From Gudongella sp. (GTDB taxonomy: Bacteria > Bacillota > Clostridia > Tissierellales > Tissierellaceae), in assembly GCA_024649995.1 (NCBI GenBank), contig JANKMX010000001.1:1-64000 (forward strand): a stretch of 64,000 nt of DNA. Reading direction: 5' to 3'. Position 1 is the stretch's first letter. Every line of letters begins with the position of its first letter. Made by a program: the position numbers and the translations under genes. The notes beneath the pieces were generated by a model. It was not told where the DNA came from. It saw nothing but the letters and a program-made list of their open reading frames with translations, and did not search any database. This document shows, piece after piece, positions 1 through 7,028 of this stretch.

Positions 1-55
1 GTGCACTTGTTATAGGGCGATTAGTTAATCTAACGTCAAATAGATTAAATTGCTC

Positions 56-1516
56 TTAGGATGCTTTTTCGGCTACTCTACCGTCTTGCTTAACCGGGTC
101 TCCATTATCACCCTCAAATTCTCTTCCCCAACCGGTGACAACTGAGTAGCTTAGTACCAAGAATAACACCAGTGGATAGAATGAAGAATATGCGATTTGT
201 ATCGGGCTGATATCCTCAATGAAGGAATATTCACCCTGCAGACCTTGAACGACTGTAAGGACTATGAATATAAAAGCACTTATAAAAGGCAGAACTGTTG
301 GAAGAGTGTTTGCAAATCCATCAATTAGATTTGCTCTTCTGTATGGATGTAGATTTTTTTCCTGGCCTAGTCTATTTGCAATAGGTCCAAACATTATTAT
401 TGCCGGTCCACTTGCTGCACCTAGGGTCAAACCGCTGAACATAACTCCAAGAGCCATAACAGCCTCTGTACCTGCAACTGAAGTGGCCATTTTACTAGTT
501 GATAACCCTTCGATAACTGCATCCATAGTACCACTGGCCTTCAATAATCCTATCAAGGAGAACAGTGAGATACTGAAGATTACCAGACCCATCATATTTT
601 TGACCCCGTCATAAATGAATCCTGAAAATACAAACTCCTCTAGCATTATTATGTCACTGAAGGAGATTATGTTAAATAGTATACCGACGACTGACCCAGA
701 AACTATACCCCAAGTTAGTGCAATAAATATATCCCTGGTCTTGATTGCTACATAAAGTAGTATTGCAACAGGTATTAGCATGATTAAACCTTTTGGATTG
801 CTGTATGTAGCTAGAATGTCTTCTGCTCCAGATCCTACTGAACCACCACCGCCAAATATGAAGAACAATACCATGGATATCAGAGCGGCAGTAATCGCAT
901 ATTTGAATCTAGATGCAACAACACCCCCAATATCTGCACTACCTTCCTTGTTTTGATATTGCTGGGTTGCAGCTGATGCTATTGTTGTGTCTGAAACGGG
1001 TGCTAGGTTATCCCCAAATATTGCACCACTCAGAATGGCACCAGCAAGTGTCAATGGATTAGCTCCAAGAAGTATACCTGAGGGGTATAATATTGGAAAA
1101 GCTGAAAATAAAGTTCCGATTGAGGTTCCTGTAGCTGTTGCAATAACACATGTTGCAACGAATGTGAAAGCTGTAAATAGTCCTCCGGTCAAGCCTATCA
1201 TATTTCCTAACCATACAAATCCCTGAGCGACACCACTTCTTGCCATAAGAGCAGTAAAAATACCTACGACAATCAAGATCATCATCAATACAGCATTCAT
1301 TGGATCTGATACGCCATCAAGAACTGCTTGCCAGTAATTTTTCCAATTCTTGGCAAACAAACTTCCTACAAGAAGACCGATGAATCCACCAGTTGCAAGT
1401 GCCTCCATCTCAAAAACCTTAAATACCACGAAGAACAAAACGCAAAATAAGATGAAGATTGCTAAAGGAATTAATGCCATAAACTTGCCACCATGAAACT
1501 TAACTTTGTAGTCCAT
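56..1516 (-). CDS. NhaC-family Na+/H+ antiporter-like membrane transporter
   Basis: A 486-residue, highly hydrophobic multi-pass membrane protein. The NhaC-family signature is visible as SGAIFGDNLAPVSDTT (about residues 163-178), which in the family contributes to the ion path. NhaC relatives exchange Na+ for H+, and some couple this to carboxylates or amino acids, so the cargo cannot be read from sequence alone. The start has a good Shine-Dalgarno (GGGAGG about 8 nt upstream). It runs divergently from the microcompartment operon, with only a Crp/Fnr gene between. Its upstream region carries the same inverted repeat as the shell operon, which suggests it moves a substrate, product or balancing ion for that pathway. 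Family assignment is firm; physiological substrate is inference. Confidence 0.9.
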   Translation of the reverse strand: MDYKVKFHGGKFMALIPLAIFILFCVLFFVVFKVFEMEALATGGFIGLLVGSLFAKNWKNYWQAVLDGVSDPMNAVLMMILIVVGIFTALMARSGVAQGFVWLGNMIGLTGGLFTAFTFVATCVIATATGTSIGTLFSAFPILYPSGILLGANPLTLAGAILSGAIFGDNLAPVSDTTIASAATQQYQNKEGSADIGGVVASRFKYAITAALISMVLFFIFGGGGSVGSGAEDILATYSNPKGLIMLIPVAILLYVAIKTRDIFIALTWGIVSGSVVGILFNIISFSDIIMLEEFVFSGFIYDGVKNMMGLVIFSISLFSLIGLLKASGTMDAVIEGLSTSKMATSVAGTEAVMALGVMFSGLTLGAASGPAIIMFGPIANRLGQEKNLHPYRRANLIDGFANTLPTVLPFISAFIFIVLTVVQGLQGEYSFIEDISPIQIAYSSFYPLVLFLVLSYSVVTGWGREFEGDNGDPVKQDGRVAEKAS

Positions 1517-1554
1517 TAATTAATCCTCCCTTTCTTATATAGTAGTACAGCACT

Positions 1555-1597
1555 AAAATATCAGAAAATTAAGAACAAAGCTGTAAACCACTTTACA
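1555..1597 (-). promoter_or_regulatory. Crp/Fnr-type operator and promoter of the NhaC gene
   Basis: A perfect 5-6-5 inverted repeat TGTAA-ACCACT-TTACA lies at 1582-1597. On the minus strand a -10-like TATTTT lies at 1560-1555. That would place the start of transcription near 1548, exactly 41.5 bp from the centre of the repeat, the classic class II activator spacing. The same repeat occurs before the BMC operon (2393-2408). The repeat is seen; the binding protein and start site are inferred. Confidence 0.6.
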
Positions 1598-1638
1598 AAA
1601 GTGCAATAAGGATACAAATAATGGATTAAATTATATTT

Positions 1639-2316
1639 TTATGTATAAAGTTTATGAATGTCATTAATAACTATTAAACCACCTTTTTTTTCTAAAATTT
1701 TTTTACTCAACATTTCACTCATAACATTGGAGACGGCAACTCTACTTAAGCCTGTCAGATTCGCCATCTCTTGGTGAGTAAATTTTTCTCTTAAACAGCA
1801 TTTATTGTCTAAAAAATCTCCATGTGCAAATGCAAATTTAAGCAGATAAGACTTTACCCTGGAACTTGCATCTGCAAAGTTTAGGTTCGTCAAATTGTTT
1901 GAAAGAACACGTACTTTTTTTGCAAATGAGTCAAGTACTAAACTATTTAGGGAGGGATTGGCAATTAGGTCTGATAAAAATCTTTCCTTAGGAACTCTTA
2001 AAACAATTGAATCAACTATACAGATGGCTCCTGCGTAATTTGGTAATCCATCTATTGCAGCCAAGTCACCGAACAAAACACCTCTCTCCACTATACATAA
2101 GCATTGTTCAGAGCCGTCCTTACTCGTCACGAATATTCTTACCCTTCCCTCCATCATTATATAAACGTAATCAACTATGCTACTTTGCAAATAAATTATT
2201 TCATTTTTCTTGAATGTTCTCTTAAACTCATCATAATTGAGTTTCTCAAAATTCACATCATCTACCCGTATCCAAGGAGAATAGTCTTTAATGTCATAAT
2301 CATAATCATAATCCAT
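1639..2316 (-). CDS. Crp/Fnr-family transcriptional regulator (BMC-linked)
   Basis: About 225 residues: an N-terminal cyclic-nucleotide-binding-type beta roll (GVLFGDLAAIDG in the middle), a long dimer helix, and a C-terminal winged helix-turn-helix (FTHQEMANLTGLSRVAVSNV). The GTG/ATG choice matters: an in-frame ATG lies 18 nt upstream at 2334, but AAAGGA is 9 nt before the ATG at 2316, so I chose 2316. The N-terminus is a Tyr-Asp repeat encoded by a short 6-bp tandem repeat. No N-terminal FNR-type cysteine cluster is seen, so the signal may be a small molecule rather than an Fe-S cluster. It sits between the transporter and the shell operon, both of which carry TGTAA-N6-TTACA, so it is the obvious candidate regulator. 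Confidence 0.9.
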   Translation of the reverse strand: MDYDYDYDIKDYSPWIRVDDVNFEKLNYDEFKRTFKKNEIIYLQSSIVDYVYIMMEGRVRIFVTSKDGSEQCLCIVERGVLFGDLAAIDGLPNYAGAICIVDSIVLRVPKERFLSDLIANPSLNSLVLDSFAKKVRVLSNNLTNLNFADASSRVKSYLLKFAFAHGDFLDNKCCLREKFTHQEMANLTGLSRVAVSNVMSEMLSKKILEKKGGLIVINDIHKLYT

Positions 2317-2392
2317 TGCCAAACATCCTTTCATATGGTGATGGGTATATTATATCAGAAATAATATAAAAATTATGAAAATTCGTTTAAAA

Positions 2393-2442
2393 TGTAAATC
2401 ACATTACAGATTATTACGAGCATCATGTGTATATTTATCATA
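2393..2442 (+). promoter_or_regulatory. Crp/Fnr-type operator and promoter of the BMC operon
   Basis: Perfect inverted repeat TGTAA-ATCACA-TTACA at 2393-2408, then a -10 hexamer TATATT at 2430-2435. This predicts transcription from about 2442. The repeat centre (2400.5) is then at -41.5, as for class II Crp/Fnr activation, and no good -35 hexamer is needed or seen. The match with the site in front of the NhaC gene supports a shared regulon. Sequence pattern is direct; function is inference. Confidence 0.65.
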
Positions 2443-2481
2443 TAGGATGGAGTAATAATAAAATATAAAGGAGGATTGCAA

Positions 2482-2763
2482 ATGTCTGCATATGGATTTA
2501 TTGAGACAAAAGGATACGTGGCTTCTATAGAAGCTGCAGATACTATGGTAAAGGCAGCAAATATCGAGGTAGTGGATATTATCAAGATTGGAGCTGGCTA
2601 TTCCACAGTGGTAATCAAAGGAGATGTCGGAGCTGTGAAAGCCGCATTGGACTCGGGAGCTGAAGCAGCTAGATCAGTTGGTGAACTAGTTTCAGCACAT
2701 GTAATACCAAGACCGAACGAGGACTTGTTAAATTTATTTATTGACCTAAAGGATGTTCAATAA
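2482..2763 (+). CDS. BMC-H microcompartment shell protein (hexamer type 1)
   Basis: 93 residues, a single BMC domain. It has the usual order: FIETKG start, KAAN edge lysine near residue 24, pore loop KIGAG (35-39), [11 protein letters not shown] helix, and HVIPRPN near the end. BMC-H proteins form hexamers that tile the flat facets of the shell, with the GAG loop lining the central pore. The start at 2482 is 7 nt after AAAGGAGGA; an in-frame TTG at 2476 overlaps the ribosome binding site and is rejected. First gene of the BMC operon and 16 nt from the aminotransferase gene. The C-terminal tail (LLNLFIDLKDVQ) is slightly longer than in the second BMC-H. Confidence 0.97.
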   Translation: MSAYGFIETKGYVASIEAADTMVKAANIEVVDIIKIGAGYSTVVIKGDVGAVKAALDSGAEAARSVGELVSAHVIPRPNEDLLNLFIDLKDVQ

Positions 2764-2779
2764 GTGAGGAGGCATTAGT

Positions 2780-4177
2780 ATGAAAAAATTCTACACAGCA
2801 TATGATGTTGAATATGCGCTGTCTAGAGGTGAAAAGATAATTTATATCAACGAAGGTGATGTTATCACTGATATTGCTAAAGAAACTGCTGAAAAAAACG
2901 GAGTAAGTTTCTCGAGCTTAGCAAATGATGCTAGTATTGGTGATAATATGACAGATAGAAATGAATTATACAACAATGTCTCTAAGTTCAACAAGGTAAT
3001 AAGGGCTGACTACAAGAACTTGATGTCTGAAGACGAAATAAATAAGTGGAGAAACGAATTCCCAATCCTAAAAAACATAATACATGTTGGAAATTGCTCT
3101 CAAAGTGCACAAGCTGTAAGTGTTAGAAATTCCATAAACAAATATTTGGACAATTGGTTAACGGTGGGAATGGATTGGGAATCATGGGTGGAGGAAACAT
3201 ACAAAGCCAAAGTAGAGTTCGCTAAGCTTATTAATGCGGATCCTTCAGAGATTGCATTATCAACATCTGTATCAGAGGCTGTATCTACAATCGCCAGTTC
3301 GTTGGATTACACAGGGAAAAGGAAAAAAATACTTGTAACCGATGCAGAATTTCCAACTATAAATTATATATGGTTGGCTCAGCAAAAATATGGAGCTAAG
3401 GTGGATTTTGTTTCTGTTAACAAGGAGCATCAAATCGACATCGAGGAGTATGACAGATATATTGATGAGGATACCTTATTGACATCTGTTACCCAAGTGT
3501 ATTATCTGAATGGATTCAAGCAGGACATAGCCAAAATTGCTGAGAAGGCTCATAGAAAGGGATCATTAATACTAGTTGATGCATATCAGGGACTTGGGAC
3601 TGAACCAGTTGATGTTAAAAAGATGAACATTGATATACTTGTGTCTGGTAATCTAAAATACCTGTTTGGAATACCTGGTATAGCATTTATGTACGTAAAC
3701 CCAAATTTGACAAGTATGTTAAAACCATCTGTTACTGGTTGGTTTGCTCAAGAGAATCCTTTCCTTTTCCAGACAAGGTACATTGACTGGGCTAATGATG
3801 CAAGAAAATTTGACAACGGTACTCCTCCAGTCTTGACATCTTATGCCGCAAGAGCAGGCATGCAAATTACCAACGAGGTTGGAGTAGATAGGATAAAAGA
3901 CAGGATTGATATGTTGAGTGCTCATGCTTTACAAGGATGTCTGGATAGGGGGCTCAAATGCATAAGCCCATTTGATGTAAATAAAAAGGGTGGAACTACT
4001 GCGATTTGGGTTTCTGACAAGATTGACTCACATTCTATGGAAGTTGAGCTAAAATCAAGAAATATAATAGCATCTGCTAGAGGTGATGTCATAAGAGTAG
4101 CACCTCATTTCTACACAAAACCAGAAGAAATTGACTATGTGTTAGACCAAATACAGGATATTTATCTAAGGAAGTAG
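2780..4177 (+). CDS. Class V PLP-dependent aminotransferase-fold enzyme with BMC-type N-terminal extension
   Basis: 465 residues. Residues about 80-460 are a class V aminotransferase (cysteine desulfurase / isopenicillin-N-epimerase-like fold). The PLP aspartate motif DAYQ is at D267, and the Schiff-base lysine is K293 in SGNLKYLFGIPG. Residues 1-50 are an extra module with the pattern TAYDVEYALSRGEKIIYI ... VITDIAKETAEKNGV, resembling the N-terminal segment of EutQ/EutT-like microcompartment enzymes. This may mediate encapsulation. Relatives include transaminases, desulfurases, racemases and ureidoglycine:glyoxylate aminotransferase, so the reaction is open. It lies between shell genes, with a good ribosome binding site (GAGGAGG), and is almost surely shell cargo or shell-associated. 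Fold certain; substrate unknown. Confidence 0.92.
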   Translation: MKKFYTAYDVEYALSRGEKIIYINEGDVITDIAKETAEKNGVSFSSLANDASIGDNMTDRNELYNNVSKFNKVIRADYKNLMSEDEINKWRNEFPILKNIIHVGNCSQSAQAVSVRNSINKYLDNWLTVGMDWESWVEETYKAKVEFAKLINADPSEIALSTSVSEAVSTIASSLDYTGKRKKILVTDAEFPTINYIWLAQQKYGAKVDFVSVNKEHQIDIEEYDRYIDEDTLLTSVTQVYYLNGFKQDIAKIAEKAHRKGSLILVDAYQGLGTEPVDVKKMNIDILVSGNLKYLFGIPGIAFMYVNPNLTSMLKPSVTGWFAQENPFLFQTRYIDWANDARKFDNGTPPVLTSYAARAGMQITNEVGVDRIKDRIDMLSAHALQGCLDRGLKCISPFDVNKKGGTTAIWVSDKIDSHSMEVELKSRNIIASARGDVIRVAPHFYTKPEEIDYVLDQIQDIYLRK

Positions 4178-4186
4178 GTGCAATTT

Positions 4187-4453
4187 ATGAATTTATGCAG
4201 AGTAAAAGGGAAATGCGTTTCAACTATTAAGGATGACAGCTTAAAAGGATATTCATTAGTTGTCATACAAATGATTGATTCCAAAGGGAATGATTATGGA
4301 GACATGATAATTGCAGTCGATAAGATAGGCTGCAGTATTGGAGAAGAGATAATTGCAGTAATAGGTAGTAATGCAAGGTATGGTCAAGATAGATCAGAAA
4401 CAGTCATTGATGCAGTGATTGTTGGTATAATTGATGAAGTAAATTATGAATAA
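4187..4453 (+). CDS. EutN/CcmL-type BMC-P pentameric shell vertex protein
   Basis: 88 residues with the EutN/CcmL signature: a basic [12 protein letters not shown] start, then [20 protein letters not shown], then DAVIVGIID near the end. Such proteins form pentamers that cap the vertices of the polyhedral shell. The reading frame opens at a GTG right after the aminotransferase stop (4178). The ATG at 4187 is better placed behind AAGGAAGTAGGTG and gives the normal family start, so it is chosen. The stop lies 16 nt before the second BMC-H start. It is the only pentamer gene in the locus, enough in principle to close a shell. Confidence 0.96.
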   Translation: MNLCRVKGKCVSTIKDDSLKGYSLVVIQMIDSKGNDYGDMIIAVDKIGCSIGEEIIAVIGSNARYGQDRSETVIDAVIVGIIDEVNYE

Positions 4454-4469
4454 AACGAGGAGGGATCAT

Positions 4470-4733
4470 ATGAAATCCAAAGGATTTATTGAAACTAAAG
4501 GTTTGGTAGCAGCAATTGAAGCTGCTGATACTATGCTTAAGGCAGCTAATGTTGAAATAGTGGGTAAGAAGATTATAGGTGGAGGCCTTGTCACAGTAAT
4601 AATTGAGGGGGACGTAGGTGCAGTAAAGGCAGCTTTAGATGCGGGCGCAGCGGCTGCGCAGAAGGTTGGAGAACTGGTTTCAGCACATGTCATTTCTAGA
4701 CCGAGCTCTGAAATAGAGGAATATCTAGATTAA
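4470..4733 (+). CDS. BMC-H microcompartment shell protein (hexamer type 2)
   Basis: 87 residues, a single BMC domain closely related to the first BMC-H (shared [28 protein letters not shown]). The pore segment differs: KKIIGGGL instead of IIKIGAGY, giving a GGG pore loop and no lysine directly before it. The start at 4470 follows CGAGGAGGG. An in-frame ATG at 4446 overlaps the EutN gene end and adds a non-family prefix, so it was not used. Two hexamers with different pores suggest separate routes for different metabolites. An 85-nt gap without a clear signal follows before the BMC-T gene. Confidence 0.97.
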   Translation: MKSKGFIETKGLVAAIEAADTMLKAANVEIVGKKIIGGGLVTVIIEGDVGAVKAALDAGAAAAQKVGELVSAHVISRPSSEIEEYLD

Positions 4734-4818
4734 GATCCTTGCGTGGAAAGTACAAATTGTTTTATCAGGAGCAATAATGCAAGAAAAACTGAACAATCTT
4801 GCAGTGAGGGGTGATTGA

Positions 4819-5445
4819 ATGACGGATAATATTGCTTTAAGAACATATATAATTGTTGATCGTATGCAGCCTCAGTATTCAAGTATTACCGGAACAGTTG
4901 TAAAGGGGGATGTATGTTTGCCTGGAATGTCCCAATTATATATTGAGGTTGAACCAGGTAGTGAAGTGTATAGGATGCTTGACATAGCGGTGAAAAGCAC
5001 AAATGCCAAGCCTGGATTTCAGATAGTTGAAAGAGAATATGGAGAGATTGAACTGCACTCAAACTCAATAGAGGAAGTGACACAGGCAGGAGAGGCTATT
5101 CTCAACGAATACGGTCTGAGGATCAATGATAGAATCAAACCAAGGATTATTTCTGAACAAGTTATAACAAATATTGATGCTTTACAGGCACAGCTTATCA
5201 ACAGAGATAATCGACTTGGCTCTATACTGGTGCCAGGTGAAACGGTTTATGTTTGCGAAGTTGAACCAGCTGCATATATATCTATAATAGTAAATGAGGC
5301 AGAGAAAAACTCTGATATTAAAATAATCAATTTCGATCCTGTGGGCAGATATGGAAGAATGTATGTATCAGGAACGGAGTCCAATATTAGAACTGTCAAA
5401 GAAGTGGTAAAATCAGTCCTGGACAGAATAGAAGGTAGGGATTGA
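4819..5445 (+). CDS. BMC-T tandem-domain (trimer) microcompartment shell protein
   Basis: 208 residues that split into two BMC-like halves (about 7-100 and 105-205). The first contains LRTYIIVDRMQPQYSS ... GMSQLYIEVEPG ... ALDIAVKST-type segments with KPGFQIVEREYG; the second contains QAQLINRDNRLGSILVPGET and VYVCEVEPAAYISIIVNEAE. The pattern resembles trimeric shell proteins that I recall from Actinobacteria-type aminopropanol compartments rather than EutL or PduB. That comparison is from memory and should be tested. BMC-T trimers act as pseudohexamers and often form gated, larger pores. The gene follows GAGGGGTGA and ends 1 nt before the amidohydrolase start, so the two are translationally close. 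Confidence 0.9.
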   Translation: MTDNIALRTYIIVDRMQPQYSSITGTVVKGDVCLPGMSQLYIEVEPGSEVYRMLDIAVKSTNAKPGFQIVEREYGEIELHSNSIEEVTQAGEAILNEYGLRINDRIKPRIISEQVITNIDALQAQLINRDNRLGSILVPGETVYVCEVEPAAYISIIVNEAEKNSDIKIINFDPVGRYGRMYVSGTESNIRTVKEVVKSVLDRIEGRD

Positions 5446-5446
5446 T

Positions 5447-6943
5447 ATGAGTTATGACAGGTTTGAGTCCTATATCAAGAAGTTGGAGAATAATGATAAA
5501 GGATATTTTGATGTTCAATCTGAGATATACAATAATGAGAATATTAATGTGTTGAAAAAATCAAATAAACTAGATATTATGAAGCCTAGTGAAAATGATG
5601 AATATGATTTGGCAATAATAAACGGATCATTAGTAATACCTGATGAAGGTATTGTTAAGGAGAATGTGTACATCAGGGATGGTATCATTTTGAGTATTGG
5701 GAAAGATAACAAAAAAATAGCTACAAAGACAATTGATGCTCAAGGTAGGTATGTCATCCCTGGAATTGTTGACCCACATGTGCATTTGGGTATTTATGAA
5801 TCCTTCGAAAAAGAGATTGAAACTGAGACTAGAGCAGCCCTGCATGGAGGAATAACAACAATGGGAGTTTACTTTGGAGGTCAACACTCACATTTTAAGA
5901 CATATCCTTCAATACAGGATTTTACAGATTCAAAATCTTATGTTGATATAATACCTCATTTTGTGATTTCAACAAACGAACAGGCATATGAAATGGGAGA
6001 TTACAATAAGTATTTTGGTGTTAACTCTTTTAAGGTGTACATGAATGGTATCCCTGAAATGATTCCAGATGTTAATGATGACTTTATAATTAATGTGTAT
6101 GAGAAGATAAGAAGCATGGACAAGGATGCAATTTTATGTGTACATGCTGAGAATAACAGCATTATCAAATGGGCATACAAGAAAGTTAAGAAGGAAAAAG
6201 GTGATGCCGCGTCAATTTCCGATTGGACCGACACACATCCTGCTGAAGCAGAAGTTGAGGCTATCCAAAGGATTGCGGAGTATGCAAAAATGTTCCAAAT
6301 AAAGACATACGTTGTTCATATATCTTCTTTGGAGGGCATAGAAACCCTAATCAGACTTAAGGGAAACAATCCATACATTTATGGTGAGACAACTTCACCA
6401 TATCTATCAATCACAAGAGATTGTTGCAATAAGAATATTCTAATGGAGCCACCTGTTCGTGACAAAAAAGATGTGGAAGGTCTTTGGAAAGCAGTTGGAG
6501 AAGGTAAAGTTGATACCATAGGCACAGACAATGTTTCTTTAACACAGGATGAAAAGAAAATCAATAGTCCTGTATGGGAAATGCTCCCAGGTTACAGTGT
6601 TTTGGAGACACATTTGGCATCAATTTTAAATGAAGGTTATCACAAAAGAGGTATATGTTTAGAAAAGTTGGTCCCTCTTATTACAAAGAATCCGGCTAAA
6701 ATATTTGGTGTTTATCCAAGAAAAGGTACGATTGCAGTTGGTAGTGATGCTGACGTGGTAATATTGGATATAAACAAGGAATCAAAGGTTAGTGGGAGCA
6801 AGCTCATATCGAGAACGGATTTTTCTCCATATGAAGGAAAAACTTTGAAAGGATGGGCGAGTTTGGTCATTAAGGATGGCGTGATAGTAGTAGAAGATGG
6901 AGTTTCATCAGTTAAAACCTCTTCTGGAAAGGTTTTGAAGTAA
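5447..6943 (+). CDS. Hydantoinase/dihydropyrimidinase-family metal-dependent amidohydrolase with N-terminal extension
   Basis: 498 residues. The TIM-barrel amidohydrolase begins near residue 53 (YDLAIINGSLVIPDEG) and keeps every expected metal ligand: H111 and H113 (DPHVHLG), carbamylated lysine K196 (SFKVYMNG), H233 (CVHAEN), H291 (VVHISS) and D361 (GTDN). The enzyme should therefore be an active binuclear cyclic amide hydrolase (hydantoin, dihydropyrimidine, allantoin or similar). Residues 1-50 precede the normal family start. They begin with a short amphipathic helix-like stretch (YDRFESYIKKLEN) followed by a polar linker, the layout of known encapsulation peptides. It is the last gene of the BMC operon and is followed by a strong terminator. 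Substrate unassigned; no carbamoylase lies nearby. Confidence 0.92.
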   Translation: MSYDRFESYIKKLENNDKGYFDVQSEIYNNENINVLKKSNKLDIMKPSENDEYDLAIINGSLVIPDEGIVKENVYIRDGIILSIGKDNKKIATKTIDAQGRYVIPGIVDPHVHLGIYESFEKEIETETRAALHGGITTMGVYFGGQHSHFKTYPSIQDFTDSKSYVDIIPHFVISTNEQAYEMGDYNKYFGVNSFKVYMNGIPEMIPDVNDDFIINVYEKIRSMDKDAILCVHAENNSIIKWAYKKVKKEKGDAASISDWTDTHPAEAEVEAIQRIAEYAKMFQIKTYVVHISSLEGIETLIRLKGNNPYIYGETTSPYLSITRDCCNKNILMEPPVRDKKDVEGLWKAVGEGKVDTIGTDNVSLTQDEKKINSPVWEMLPGYSVLETHLASILNEGYHKRGICLEKLVPLITKNPAKIFGVYPRKGTIAVGSDADVVILDINKESKVSGSKLISRTDFSPYEGKTLKGWASLVIKDGVIVVEDGVSSVKTSSGKVLK

Positions 6944-6944
6944 T

Positions 6945-6985
6945 AAAAATACCCTGACATTAGCATTGAGTGTCAGGGTATTTTT
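6945..6985. terminator. Bidirectional rho-independent terminator
   Basis: Perfect 15-bp stem (AAAAATACCCTGACA / TGTCAGGGTATTTTT) with an 11-nt loop. Flanking A and T runs make it work on both strands. It closes the BMC operon and the convergent buk-ptb operon. Confidence 0.93.
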
Positions 6986-7028
6986 ATGGAGAAATCATAT
7001 TGTGGATTATTCTATTTCGAGTAATTGG

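Noticed and set aside
264-614. Open frames on the strand opposite the NhaC gene, and the many similar ones opposite clpC, radA, tuf and the ribosomal genes
   Set aside because: They mirror the codon pattern of the real genes, lack ribosome binding sites and resemble no family.
2291-2314. Short 6-bp tandem repeat (CATAAT units) encoding the Tyr-Asp repeat at the start of the first Crp/Fnr gene
   Set aside because: Only three to four units and a multiple of three, so slippage would not shift the frame; not enough to claim phase variation.
4734-4818. 85-nt gap inside the BMC operon as a possible small RNA or extra gene
   Set aside because: No ribosome binding site with an open frame and no stable hairpin with a T run.
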